Assembly (NCBI RefSeq): GCF_001752365.1
Contig: NZ_MEIY01000001.1
Location: forward strand, 1,902,978-1,966,977
DNA: 64,000 nt
Reading direction: 5' to 3'
Source of the DNA: Marinobacter sp. X15-166B
GTDB taxonomy: Bacteria > Pseudomonadota > Gammaproteobacteria > Pseudomonadales > Oleiphilaceae
A model generated the notes under the pieces. The model saw only the letters and a list, made by a program, of their open reading frames with translations, was not told where the DNA came from and searched no databases. The position numbers and the translations under genes were made by a program. Positions 26,575 to 35,565 of the stretch are shown here, in pieces. Numbering within the stretch: the first letter of the stretch is position 1; the number at the start of each line of letters is the position of its first letter.

Positions 26575-27603
26575 TCAGTGCGCCTCCACCCACCTGTCCA
26601 GCATCGCCGTCGCATCGTCCACAGTCACCAATTCCATCGCCCCTGCAAACTCCGCTTTGGTCCCCCAGCGGGCGTCGTTCACCGACTTGCCGGTAAACTT
26701 CTTCAGGGCGTCGGGATAACGGTTTACACACCAGTTGAGCGAGTTATAAGGGCCTGACCGATAGGGATTGCTGGCGGCAAACAATCCCAATACATCCGTG
26801 CCGACCGCACTGGCAATATGCGCCGGGCCGGTATCCGGGGCCACCACCAGATCGGCCTCACTCAACAGTGCGGTCAATTGCTTGAGGGTATCCTGTCCGC
26901 AGATGTTATGGGGGCGGTGGGTCATGGCCTGTTCGATGCGCTGGCAGTAATCGAGTTCAAACGGGGCCGGGCTGCCCACCAGCGTCACCTGCATGTTGTG
27001 CGCACTGATGGCGTGGTCCGCCAGCCGGGCGTAGCGCTCCACCGGCCAGTTTCTGAGGGGGTGGCTGGAGCAGGGACTGATGATCAGGTTGCGGCGGTCC
27101 GTCGCCAGGTGCGCACGGGCAAAGTCGTGGTCGGCGGCGGTGAGCGGAATGCGCCAGGTCGGCGCCGCCGGCTGCAACCCGAGCGGCTGCAGAAAACTGG
27201 CCAGGCAATCCCGCACATGCTGCTGCGGTGCCGGCGCGATACGCTGATTGATGAACAGGCTGTGCAGGTCTTTGCTGCGGGCCTTGTCGTAACCCACTTT
27301 GACCCTGGCCGGGATCAGCGCCGCTGCCAGGTTGGCCCGAAAGGCCACCTGCATGTGCAACAGCGCATCAAAATGCCGGCCTTTCATTTGCCGGCGCAAC
27401 TCCGCATAGGCCTGCTTGCCCGCCTTTTTATCAAACACGATGAATTCGACGCCGGGCAAGTCGCCGATCAGCCGGGCCTCCAGTTTGCCGATGACCCAGG
27501 TCAGTTTCACCTCGGGCAGTTGTTGCTGAAGGCTGAGTACCACCGGGACGACATGGGTCACGTCGCCAATGGCGGACAGGCGGAGAATGCAGATAGAAGT
27601 CAT
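26575..27603 (-). CDS. Glycosyltransferase family 9, heptosyltransferase-like
   Basis: This is a 342-residue cytoplasmic enzyme of the ADP-heptose:LPS heptosyltransferase family. The N terminus I-C-I-L-R-L-S-A-I-G-D-V-T-H-V-V-P is the GT9 hallmark, with the catalytic Asp in I-G-D. The nucleotide-sugar site appears as I-I-S-P-C-S-S-H-P-L-R-N-W and A-P-D-T-G-P-A-H-I-A-S-A. It probably adds a heptose or related sugar to the inner core, but which of WaaC, WaaF or WaaQ it equals cannot be decided from sequence alone. It is divergent from the Kdo kinase gene across 124 bp and converges on DUF6165. Confidence 0.88.
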   Translation of the reverse strand: MTSICILRLSAIGDVTHVVPVVLSLQQQLPEVKLTWVIGKLEARLIGDLPGVEFIVFDKKAGKQAYAELRRQMKGRHFDALLHMQVAFRANLAAALIPARVKVGYDKARSKDLHSLFINQRIAPAPQQHVRDCLASFLQPLGLQPAAPTWRIPLTAADHDFARAHLATDRRNLIISPCSSHPLRNWPVERYARLADHAISAHNMQVTLVGSPAPFELDYCQRIEQAMTHRPHNICGQDTLKQLTALLSEADLVVAPDTGPAHIASAVGTDVLGLFAASNPYRSGPYNSLNWCVNRYPDALKKFTGKSVNDARWGTKAEFAGAMELVTVDDATAMLDRWVEAH

Positions 27604-27727
27604 GGGAAGGGTGATCCGTTACAGGTTCTTGGTCCGGGTCGGTAGAGCTTGGGCGGTAATCGTTGCTACACTGCGCGCCACCAATGCGACAAGCGCACAT
27701 CATATCGTAAAAACGTTAAGGTTATAC

Positions 27728-28450
27728 ATGGGTGGAGTAGTACACAGGGTGGAAACCCGGTACGGGGTTTGCCTGATTGGCTCAGGTTACACCGACGCCG
27801 GCATCACCTCAGATTGGTTCCAGCCTGATTACTGGGGTGGGCGCGCCCGGCCGGTGACCAGCGGTGGTCGTGGCAGCGCGTGGTTTGTGGAAGCCGCTGG
27901 TACCCCCATGGTGTTGCGTCGCTACCTCCGGGGAGGGATGGCGGCAAAACTGCTCCGGTCGAGTTATCTCTACACCAGCGAAGACCGTGTGCGCTCGTTT
28001 GCCGAGTTGCGCCTGTTGGAACACCTGATCGATCTGCAATTGCCGGTGCCAGCTCCGGTGGCGGCCTGGTACGGTAAAACGTCGGGCGCGTATTACCAGG
28101 CGGGTATCATTATTGAGCGTATCGCCGATGCGGTGCCACTGGCGGATCTGATTGATACCCTGGCATTGGACGGGTGGGCTGCGCTGGGTTCATTGCTGCG
28201 CCGGTTTCATGACGCGGGGGTTAAACACGCAGACCTGAACTGTTACAACATTCTGGTGCGGCAGAAGGAATTTTATTTGATCGACTTTGACAAAGGGCAA
28301 CTGATGGGCGCCGGGAGAAGCCAGCAATGGAAAGCGGCCAGTCTGGAACGGCTGGCCCGGTCATTGCGTAAAGTGGCGGGAGCGGCTGCACAGCAACGGG
28401 TCTGGGACACAATGATGGCAGGATACGAGCGGAGTACAACAAGTGAGTGA
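27728..28450 (+). CDS. kdkA: 3-deoxy-D-manno-octulosonic acid (Kdo) kinase
   Basis: This is a 240-residue kinase of the KdkA/WaaP type that phosphorylates lipid A-linked Kdo. Kinase motifs are G-R-G-S-A-W-F-V (nucleotide loop), L-R-R-Y (phosphate-anchoring lysine region), the catalytic loop V-K-H-A-D-L-N-C-Y-N-I-L and the metal motif L-I-D-F-D-K-G. The ATG at 27728 has AAGG eight bases upstream; the frame is open for 53 more codons upstream but that part overlaps the divergent GT9 gene and lacks family similarity. It overlaps the next glycosyltransferase by eight bases, so they are coupled. Confidence 0.88.
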   Translation: MGGVVHRVETRYGVCLIGSGYTDAGITSDWFQPDYWGGRARPVTSGGRGSAWFVEAAGTPMVLRRYLRGGMAAKLLRSSYLYTSEDRVRSFAELRLLEHLIDLQLPVPAPVAAWYGKTSGAYYQAGIIIERIADAVPLADLIDTLALDGWAALGSLLRRFHDAGVKHADLNCYNILVRQKEFYLIDFDKGQLMGAGRSQQWKAASLERLARSLRKVAGAAAQQRVWDTMMAGYERSTTSE

Positions 28451-29417
28451 GGGGCGGCCGTTACCGGCAATACTTTGTCTGACGGACGCCTGTGACCGTC
28501 CCGAGTCAGAACTCTTTATAGGCCTTGCAAAAGCGGGCTTCGATGTGGGGGTCATGTGCAATCCGAAAGGGCGGAATTATCAGCGCCTGATGGACGCCGG
28601 TCTGGTGGTCGGAACCCTGGCGTTGCAGGGCCGGTTTGATAAAGCGGGCACCGCGGCCATCAAGCAGCAGTTGGCGCAGAAACAGTATGATGTGATTCAC
28701 GCCTACAATCCGAGGGCGCTGGCATGCGGATTGCGGGCGTCCAAAGGCCTGCCAGTCAGCATCGTGGCTTACCGGGGCGTGATCGGCAACATCAGTTTTT
28801 TGAATCCGGAATCCTGGATCACCTTCTTGCACCCCCGGGTCAGTCGCATTGTGTGCGTGGCGGATGCGATTAAAGACTATTTGGCGTCCATACGCTTGCT
28901 GGGACTCAGGATTCCGTCTCACAAACTGCAGCGTATCTACAAGGGGCATGATTTAAGCTGGTACACCGATCAGCCGGCTGACCTGCGTGAGGTTGGCGTA
29001 CCCGCGGGTGCCTTTGTGGTGTGTTGTACCGGGCGGGATGTGCCCCGCAAGGGCTTTGATGTGCTGGTGAACGCCGTGGATCTGTTGCCCGCGGACGTCG
29101 AGGTGCATCTGTTGTTGGTGGGCGACGTCATCAACAACCAGACCTTGCAGGCTCAGGTGGCGCAGACCAAACGCCCTGAGCGAATCCATTTTGCCGGTTA
29201 TCGCCAGGATGCGCCCGCCGTCGCGGCGGCCAGTGATGTGTTCGTGTTGCCCTCGACCGAGCGCGAAGGCTTGCCCCGGGCGGTGATTGAAGCCATGGCC
29301 TATGGAACCACCCCATTGGTGACCGCGGTGGGCGGTATGCCGGAACTGGTTGAGGACGGCGTCAGCGGCCTGGTGGTGCCCCCCCCAGAGACGCCCAGGC
29401 ACTGGCTGATGCCATGA
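28443..29417 (+). CDS. GT4 glycosyltransferase, 3' end frameshifted at a C8 tract
   Basis: This is a 324-residue GT-B family 4 enzyme as it reads here. Acceptor-side residues ~1-180 lead into a Rossmann half with C-T-G-R-D-V-P-R-K-G-F-D, the E-x7-E-like P-S-T-E-R-E-G-L-P-R-A-V-I-E-A-M-A-Y-G, and G-G-M-P-E-L-V-E-D-G. After V-V-P-P-P the frame ends at 29417. In frame 2 from the C8 run (29379-29386) a typical GT4 tail continues to a stop at 29554, reading R-D-A-Q-A-L-A-D-A-M-T-R-L-Y and so on. One added C restores ~370 residues ending exactly before the next ATG. The start is GTG 28443 with GGAG upstream, overlapping kdkA by eight bases. Confidence 0.85.
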   Translation: MSEGRPLPAILCLTDACDRPESELFIGLAKAGFDVGVMCNPKGRNYQRLMDAGLVVGTLALQGRFDKAGTAAIKQQLAQKQYDVIHAYNPRALACGLRASKGLPVSIVAYRGVIGNISFLNPESWITFLHPRVSRIVCVADAIKDYLASIRLLGLRIPSHKLQRIYKGHDLSWYTDQPADLREVGVPAGAFVVCCTGRDVPRKGFDVLVNAVDLLPADVEVHLLLVGDVINNQTLQAQVAQTKRPERIHFAGYRQDAPAVAAASDVFVLPSTEREGLPRAVIEAMAYGTTPLVTAVGGMPELVEDGVSGLVVPPPETPRHWLMP

Positions 29418-29554
29418 CGCGGCTGTACCGCGATCGAGGCCTGTTAACACAGATGGGGGCGGCCGCCCGCCAGCGCATCGCCGACGATTTCCATACGTCA
29501 CGCACCGTTCAGCAGACCGGGGATTTGTACCAAACCCTGGCAGGTCATCAATAA

Positions 29555-30616
29555 ATGCGTCGTTACCTGTTTTTTGTCAATCAACCCTACTCCTATTCGA
29601 TCCTGCGTCCGTTGCAGGAGGAAATTCGCCGCCGGGGCGATGAGGCCGCCTGGTTTGTCGCCGGCTGCACCGCCGACCCCCTGATGGCTGACGAAATACG
29701 GTTGCATACGGTTCAGGAGGTCATGGACTATAACGCCTGTGCGACCTTTGTGCCGGGCGACTGGGTGCCGTATTTTTTCCCTGGCATCAAAGTGGAAGTT
29801 TTCCATGGCATGGCCCGCAACAAGCGCGGGCACGGCAGTGAGGACGACAGCGACCACTACCGGATAAGGGGCTGGTTCGACCTCTATTGCACCCACGCAG
29901 ACAAAGATACCGCCAGGTTCCAGCAGCTGGCCCGAAAACACGGTCATTTTGCGGTGGCCAAAACCGGTTGGCCCAAACTGGATCCATTGCTGCAGGCCGG
30001 GGTGAGTGGCCGAAGGGAAACCGGCGAAGATTCGCGCCCCGTTGTTTTTTACGCCTCCACCTTCAGCCGCTCGGTCACTTCCGCGCCCGCACTGCTGGAA
30101 ACCATTGCTGAATTGTCCCGCAGTGGCCGCTGGAAATTTCTGGTTACCCTGCATCCCAAAATGGATCCCGGGGTGGTGGAGGCCTATCGCAGTTTGGCCG
30201 GTGAACATCTGGACTTTATCGAAAGTGACCAAGACCTGCTGGAGGTGTTGCCCAAAGCGGACGTGATGTTGTGCGATACATCCTCCATCATGTTCGAGTT
30301 TATGTTCCTCGATCGCCCAGTGGTCACTTATCGCACCAAAATGCCTGGCCCCTACCTGATCGATGTGGAGGAAGTAAGCGAGCTGGAGTCCGCCCTGACT
30401 CAGGCGGTGGCGGATGCAACGGATGTGTTGCGTGCGTCCAAAGCCCTCTGCCATGAGCTGCACTCGTTTACGGACGGGCAATCCAGTGGCCGGGTGCTCG
30501 ACGCCGTGGAAGCGTTTCTTCAGGGGGGGCAAACCAGCCTGCGCCGCAAGCCGCTGAATCTGGTCCGTAAGTTAAAAGTTCGCCAGCGACTCAAACGGGA
30601 ATTGGCCAAAAAATAG
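29555..30616 (+). CDS. CDP-glycerol glycerophosphotransferase-like protein
   Basis: This 353-residue protein resembles the TagB/TagF family that transfers glycerol phosphate, or related polyol phosphates, from CDP-glycerol. Visible family segments are V-E-V-F-H-G-M-A-R-N-K-R-G, V-V-F-Y-A-S-T-F-S-R-S, K-F-L-V-T-L-H-P-K-M and M-L-C-D-T-S-S-I-M-F-E-F-M-F-L-D-R-P-V-V. The basic C-terminal tail (R-K-L-K-V-R-Q-R-L-K-R) could bind the inner membrane surface. It starts one base after the restored stop of the preceding GT4 gene, so they are probably coupled. In Gram-negatives such proteins can decorate LPS or capsule with glycerol phosphate; the true substrate here is unknown. Confidence 0.83.
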   Translation: MRRYLFFVNQPYSYSILRPLQEEIRRRGDEAAWFVAGCTADPLMADEIRLHTVQEVMDYNACATFVPGDWVPYFFPGIKVEVFHGMARNKRGHGSEDDSDHYRIRGWFDLYCTHADKDTARFQQLARKHGHFAVAKTGWPKLDPLLQAGVSGRRETGEDSRPVVFYASTFSRSVTSAPALLETIAELSRSGRWKFLVTLHPKMDPGVVEAYRSLAGEHLDFIESDQDLLEVLPKADVMLCDTSSIMFEFMFLDRPVVTYRTKMPGPYLIDVEEVSELESALTQAVADATDVLRASKALCHELHSFTDGQSSGRVLDAVEAFLQGGQTSLRRKPLNLVRKLKVRQRLKRELAKK

Positions 30617-30644
30617 CTTTTTGGCCATTTGCGACGCGTCTTGT

Positions 30645-32666
30645 TCAACTGTCGTTGGTCTTTCGCTTTTCCGCACTCAGGGTCCACAACCCCGCATATT
30701 TATTAAAGGTGACCTGGGCATAGGTAACCGCAGTCAGGTAGCCAACCGCGCCGTCGAGGAACCCGAACCGCAGCAGATACACATGAGCGAAGGTGAGCCA
30801 GCCACGGAACGCGGGGTACAGCATGGTGCGTGTCTTCTGGCCTTGCCGCCGCTTTTCCTGAGCGCCCAGCCAGGCGTATTTCGCACTTTTTTCCAATGAG
30901 TGGCCGAAGTTTCGGTGGGTGTAATGGGTGAGCCGGCCGCGCAGGGTCTTGATGGTGCGCCCTGCGGGGATCAGGATGCGTTCATGCACCAGTGCGTCGG
31001 AGAAGCGCACGCCCTCGCGGCGGAACAGCCGCAAGGGTGCCCGGCCACTGCGGCCAAAATCCAGGCGTGCCCCGTAGATGGTCACCGCCCAAGGCAGTTT
31101 GTAGGCGTCTGCGTCCGGGGCAGCGAGGCGATGGTTGATCTCGCGCGCCAGCGCCGGCGTAATCCGCTCGTCGGCATCGATCGACAGCACCCAGTCACCG
31201 CTGGCTTTCTCCAGTGCTCTCTGTTTTTGCACGCCAAAACCTGGCCAGTCGGTGACTTCAACAATATCTGCGTACTGGCGAGCGATTTCAACGGTGCGGT
31301 CGCTGCTGCCGCTGTCCAGTACGATGATTTCATCGGCCACCAGGCGGGCGGATTGCAGGCAGGCGGCAATGTGGTCTTCTTCATTTTTGGTGATGACGGT
31401 GGCCGATACGCGCACACGGCGTTGGCGGGTGTAGGATTGGCCGAGTTCGTGATACAGCGCTGCGGCCAGGCTGCTGATGGCCAGTAAGTAAAACGTCAGC
31501 AACAGACTGCGGTCGAAGGCAGCTTCGGTGAGCCCAAACATCAGGTAGCCGGTGGACACCATGGTCCCGGCGATGGCCAGATAGGCGCTGGGTCTGTGGG
31601 GATTGAACATCTGCTTACCGAATAACACCATGGGAATAAACAGTATAAAGGCCCAGCTGAAGGCGCCCGGGGTACCCCGTGTGGCTGCCAGATTGAGCAG
31701 GTCGTTGTGGGGGTGGCCGGTGCAGCAGCTGGCGATCACTGCAGACACCTCGCCGCTGGAAGCGGCGTGTCTGGCGGCCTCGGTGAAACCGCCAAGACCG
31801 GCACCCACCAAAGGGTTGTCGACAAACAACTGCCAGGCGAGCGCCCAGAGTTCAAAGCGGATGTGCATGTTGGTATCAACACCGCCTTGTTGCGCCAGGG
31901 TGCCCAGAGCGGCGATGGCGCGACCGCTGGAAAAGGCGAACACCGACGTGAAGACGACCGCCACCAGTACAATGACGGTGCGCAGTTTGGGTTTCACCAG
32001 CGGCATAAAGAGCAGCAGCAACAGCGGCAGTGCGATCAGGTTGCTGCGGGTTTCTGACAGATTAGCGACGTATAGCCCGCCCAGACCAACAATAATCAGC
32101 AGGGCGCCCGCACTGGAGTTCCTGCAGCTGAAGAAATAACCGGCCCCGAGCAGGGTGAGCACACTGCCCAACAGGGCGACGTTGCCAAAGGATATGGCGT
32201 TGATGCCGCCGCCAAATCGGCCCGCGCGTAACGCGGCCAGAGAAACATCCTGGGTCAGGACCGTGTAAGCCACCATGGCGATGGCCGCAGCCGGCACCAG
32301 TGCCAGGGCGATGAATACACTGCGAGCGCTGAGCTGCGACTTGGTGAACGCCACGACCAACGGCCAAAACAGAATGAAGCGCGCGGCGGTGCCCAGGTTT
32401 TTTCCACCCTCATAAGTAAAGGATTCGAACACCCAGGCAATCAGGCTGACCAGAACAAAGAACCAGAATGCGAAGTGCATCAGACGCAGCTCTTTGGGCT
32501 TGTCCCAATCTGTTGCGGCCAATGTGTGGCGTTTTATGTACAGCAGGCCACAGAGGGCGGTCACCAGTGTGGCCGTTGCCAGCACACTGGAGGAAACCAG
32601 AGCCCCACCAAGACCGACCATTAGCAGCAGGTGGATTGCCCAGTCACTTTTGTTCATGGTCAGCAT
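30645..32666 (-). CDS. O-antigen ligase fused to a WaaE-like GT2 glycosyltransferase
   Basis: This is a 673-residue fusion. The first ~415 residues hold about ten or more hydrophobic helices plus a large periplasmic loop with N-P-L-V-G-A-G-L-G-G-F and G-H-P-H-N-D-L-L, the Wzy_C/O-antigen ligase signature. From about residue 420 a GT-A family 2 domain follows: S-A-T-V-I-T-K-N-E-E, V-L-D-S-G-S-S-D-R-T, and the metal motif S-I-D-A-D-E-R-I. This is like the WaaE/KdtX core glucosyltransferases. A membrane-active C-terminal helix pair may follow. Ligases act on the periplasmic side and GT2 domains in the cytoplasm, which the helix count would have to allow. The start at 32666 overlaps the acyltransferase stop; ATG 32657 is an alternative. 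It converges on the CDP-glycerol transferase gene. Confidence 0.87.
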   Translation of the reverse strand: MLTMNKSDWAIHLLLMVGLGGALVSSSVLATATLVTALCGLLYIKRHTLAATDWDKPKELRLMHFAFWFFVLVSLIAWVFESFTYEGGKNLGTAARFILFWPLVVAFTKSQLSARSVFIALALVPAAAIAMVAYTVLTQDVSLAALRAGRFGGGINAISFGNVALLGSVLTLLGAGYFFSCRNSSAGALLIIVGLGGLYVANLSETRSNLIALPLLLLLFMPLVKPKLRTVIVLVAVVFTSVFAFSSGRAIAALGTLAQQGGVDTNMHIRFELWALAWQLFVDNPLVGAGLGGFTEAARHAASSGEVSAVIASCCTGHPHNDLLNLAATRGTPGAFSWAFILFIPMVLFGKQMFNPHRPSAYLAIAGTMVSTGYLMFGLTEAAFDRSLLLTFYLLAISSLAAALYHELGQSYTRQRRVRVSATVITKNEEDHIAACLQSARLVADEIIVLDSGSSDRTVEIARQYADIVEVTDWPGFGVQKQRALEKASGDWVLSIDADERITPALAREINHRLAAPDADAYKLPWAVTIYGARLDFGRSGRAPLRLFRREGVRFSDALVHERILIPAGRTIKTLRGRLTHYTHRNFGHSLEKSAKYAWLGAQEKRRQGQKTRTMLYPAFRGWLTFAHVYLLRFGFLDGAVGYLTAVTYAQVTFNKYAGLWTLSAEKRKTNDS

Positions 32667-33565
32667 ACCCGGTCAGGATTGTAGGGGTTCACTTCACCGG
32701 CGGGCCGGTGACGCATGCGTTTGTATTCCCATTGATACTGCGCCGGGACCGCGCGCACGCACTGCTCGACGGCGGTGTTCATGGCCGTGGCCGCCACTAC
32801 CGGATCTTCGTTGTGGATGGCTCCGTCGACCTCACGGACAACAATGCGGAACCCCTGACTGTTTGGCAACCGCTCCGCATAGGTAATCAGTACATCAGCT
32901 TGCGTGCGCTGGGCGAGTTTGGCCGCCAGGGTCATGGTGCGCACTTCCATGCCGAAAAAAGGCGCATACACGTTGCCTTTGCCCCGCGGGGACTGGTCAG
33001 GCAGGATGCCGGCGACACCGCCTTCCCGCAGCAGGGTGGTCATCCGCACCAGACCACGGCGGTCGCCCCGCACCAGTTCGGAGCCCAGGCGGCTGCGCAC
33101 CCGGATCATGTATTGTTCAAATTCGGGCATCTTGGGGGGGCTGTAGAGTGCAGCCATCTGGTAACGGGATGAAAAATACAGGCCCGCCAGTTCCCAGTTG
33201 CCCAAATGAGGGGCCAGCAGGATCAACCCTTTGTTGCTGGCTCTGGCCGCTTTCAAAAGTTGCTCACCTTCGATTTCTTTGACCAGACTGAGGCATTTTT
33301 CGACCGGCCATTCCCACATCAGCGGAATTTCGAGCGCGGTCATACCGGTATGACGCAAGGAATGGTGTGACAAGCGCCTGCGCTCTTCCTCCGGGGTGTC
33401 TGGCAAGCAAATGGCCAGGTTGATATCGGTCACCCGCCGGGCATCGGTTTTCAATCGCCACGCCAAGCTGCCCAGAAAACGCCCGATCGCCTGGGCGGCG
33501 GGCAAACACAACAATGCGGAGATGCGAAACAGAAAGGTAACAATGTAATACTTCAGTTTTCTCAT
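32660..33565 (-). CDS. LpxL/HtrB-type lipid A acyltransferase (first copy)
   Basis: This is a 301-residue membrane-anchored lysophospholipid acyltransferase-family enzyme that adds a secondary acyl chain to Kdo2-lipid A or a related acceptor. An N-terminal hydrophobic helix (Y-Y-I-V-T-F-L-F-R-I-S-A-L-L) precedes the H-x4-E motif A-P-H-L-G-N-W-E. Downstream are L-P-D-Q-S-P-R-G-K-G and the F-F-G motif. I use ATG 33565; a GTG eleven codons upstream has no better ribosome site. Its stop overlaps the ligase-GT2 start. A second family member is at 37637, so the two may act on different positions. Confidence 0.88.
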   Translation of the reverse strand: MRKLKYYIVTFLFRISALLCLPAAQAIGRFLGSLAWRLKTDARRVTDINLAICLPDTPEEERRRLSHHSLRHTGMTALEIPLMWEWPVEKCLSLVKEIEGEQLLKAARASNKGLILLAPHLGNWELAGLYFSSRYQMAALYSPPKMPEFEQYMIRVRSRLGSELVRGDRRGLVRMTTLLREGGVAGILPDQSPRGKGNVYAPFFGMEVRTMTLAAKLAQRTQADVLITYAERLPNSQGFRIVVREVDGAIHNEDPVVAATAMNTAVEQCVRAVPAQYQWEYKRMRHRPAGEVNPYNPDRVC

Positions 33566-33753
33566 GGGAGCCAAGATAAAGTAACGGGGTATGTGCACAA
33601 CAGGCTGTGTGCCAGCGGTGTCCGGACAGTGCGGCCAGAAAGACTTATCTGCGTAAAACTGCCATTATCCCGTGATTGTGGGTACAAAAACAGCCCGTGA
33701 CTGTAACAAGCAGGTTTCCTCAAGGCTATGAATGGCTTACTGCCGAGGTGTGC

Positions 33754-34536
33754 ATGACATTACCGCTATCAGTGTATTATATCACGCTCAATGAGGAGCA
33801 AAGACTCCCCGAGTCTCTGGCCAAGGTCAAGGGCTGGGTCGATGAGATTGTTGTGGTTGATTCCGGCAGCACTGACAACACCAGGGCCATTGCCGAGGCC
33901 GCCGGCGCGCGGGTGGTGCATAACGACTGGCGGGGATTCGCCTGTCAGAAAGCGTTTGCAGCCAGCCTGTGTCGCAATCGCTGGGTGCTGGATCTGGATG
34001 GGGATGAAGTCTTGTCGGATGAACTGGTGGCGAACATCCAGACGCTGTTCAGCAGTCCCTTACCGGCCGACGTTGCCGGCTACCAGATGCGCTGGGTGCT
34101 GTCCCAGCCCAATCCCGAACATCCTTTCCGGTACGACAAAAGCAAGTGGATATTGCGCTTGTACGACCGCCACAAAGCGCAGATACAGGCAGAAAAGAAC
34201 AGCAACAATGATCGCCCTCAGGTCCTGACCGGCCGGGTTGAAAGGCTCCAGGGGGATGTGCTGCACCGTACATTGATATCCCTGGAGCAAATGGAGCGCA
34301 AGTATTGTCAGTTATCGACGGAGCAGGCGCGCTTTATGGCTGCAAAGGGCCGGCGGATTTCCAGTGCGCGCTTGGCGGTGGAGTTTCCGCTGAAGTTTTT
34401 GAAGTACTATGTTCTGCATCAGCAGTTCCGCAATGGCTGGTTCGGACTGAGCGTGGCCATGGTGGCCGCCAACCGGAACTTTATGAGGTTGGCCAAAGCC
34501 AAGGAAATTCAACTGCAACAGCGGCTGGGCGGCTAG
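33754..34536 (+). CDS. GT2 glycosyltransferase, WaaE/KdtX-like
   Basis: This is a 260-residue GT-A family 2 enzyme similar to LPS core beta-1,4-glucosyltransferases. It has S-V-Y-Y-I-T-L-N-E-E at the N terminus, V-V-V-D-S-G-S-T-D-N-T, and the metal-binding L-D-L-D-G-D-E. The C-terminal region is basic and amphipathic, consistent with a peripheral membrane protein. The ATG at 33754 has GAGG upstream, and 26 open codons before it are ignored. It is related to the GT2 half of the fusion at 30645. It lies divergent from the acyltransferase and its stop abuts the stop of the next gene with no gap. Confidence 0.87.
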   Translation: MTLPLSVYYITLNEEQRLPESLAKVKGWVDEIVVVDSGSTDNTRAIAEAAGARVVHNDWRGFACQKAFAASLCRNRWVLDLDGDEVLSDELVANIQTLFSSPLPADVAGYQMRWVLSQPNPEHPFRYDKSKWILRLYDRHKAQIQAEKNSNNDRPQVLTGRVERLQGDVLHRTLISLEQMERKYCQLSTEQARFMAAKGRRISSARLAVEFPLKFLKYYVLHQQFRNGWFGLSVAMVAANRNFMRLAKAKEIQLQQRLGG

Positions 34537-35565
34537 TTAACCGGCAGCGGCCGCGGCGCGATAGAGGTCGAGGGTATGTTGCACCATGGCATTGAGCGTC
34601 AACTCGGTCTGCGCGCGCTTCCGCGCCGGGAGTTGCTCCTCATACACCTCGCTCAGATTGGTGTTCAGCAGCCGCGAAAAACCCTCAGCGTCATGGCCCT
34701 TGTAGATGTGCTGCGGCGGCAAAAACTCATTGGCAATCGGCACATCGGTGGCAATCACCGGCTTGCCCGCCAGCAGGGCTTCGGCGAACACGTAAGAAAA
34801 GCCCTCCCGTCGCGAGGAAATCACCACACCGTCGCAGGAAGCCATCAGCTCGGGTACGTCGTTCCGGTGACCCAGCAGGGTGACGCGTCCGTTCAGCTGG
34901 TAATCGTTTATTCTCGTTTGCAGAGCCGCCCGGTCAGGGCCGTCGCCGGCGATGTACAGGCAACCCCCTGTGGTTCGGAATGCATCGATTAACATATCGA
35001 AACCCTTGGCGTCGACCAGGCGGCCTGCGGCCAACCAAACAGGCCGCTGACCTGCGGCGGCGAACGCACCCCCATGAGCCGCCGTTAAGGTCTTGCAATC
35101 GAGGCCGTTGTAAACCACGGCAATGTTTTCGCCCGGGATGGTGTTGCCCAGGGTCTGACTGACCGCGATGACCCGGAAAAACGCGGGCGACGCCGGGTAA
35201 CGGGATTTGAACCCGTGAATGGTTGCCATAAGGCGGACGTCGCCCACAAAGTGGCGCAGTGACCGGAGCAGCGCCGCCGCCTTGGTTCCCTGGGCGTGCA
35301 CGATATCGAAGCCTTCTGCGCCGATAAAACGCGCAATCTTGAACAATTGGCGAGGGTCGCGTCGTGATCGCCGCGGATTTAACGCCACCCGCGTCACCGC
35401 CACCGCCAGCAATTGCAAGTGTTGGGGCGCGGCCATCACCGTTACCCGGTGGCCCCGTTGCACCAGCCCGTTGGCGAGTTCCTGCGTGTGTTTTTCCATG
35501 CCGCCCACGCCCTCGTGAGACGAAATCATCAACAGCAGGATGTGCAGCGGAGCGTCTTTATCCAC
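34537..35565 (-). CDS. GT4 glycosyltransferase
   Basis: This is a 342-residue GT-B family 4 enzyme. The N-terminal acceptor side has S-H-E-G-V-G-G-M-E-K-H-T-Q-E-L-A-N-G-L. The donor side has G-R-L-V-D-A-K-G-F-D, Y-I-A-G-D-G-P-D-R, and S-S-R-R-E-G-F-S-Y-V-F-A-E-A-L, the family's E-x7-E-like motif. It overlaps the end of the next gene upstream by eight bases, so the two GT4 genes and the ELM1 gene form a tight minus-strand operon. The sugar and acceptor are not predictable. Confidence 0.88.
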   Translation of the reverse strand: MDKDAPLHILLLMISSHEGVGGMEKHTQELANGLVQRGHRVTVMAAPQHLQLLAVAVTRVALNPRRSRRDPRQLFKIARFIGAEGFDIVHAQGTKAAALLRSLRHFVGDVRLMATIHGFKSRYPASPAFFRVIAVSQTLGNTIPGENIAVVYNGLDCKTLTAAHGGAFAAAGQRPVWLAAGRLVDAKGFDMLIDAFRTTGGCLYIAGDGPDRAALQTRINDYQLNGRVTLLGHRNDVPELMASCDGVVISSRREGFSYVFAEALLAGKPVIATDVPIANEFLPPQHIYKGHDAEGFSRLLNTNLSEVYEEQLPARKRAQTELTLNAMVQHTLDLYRAAAAAG

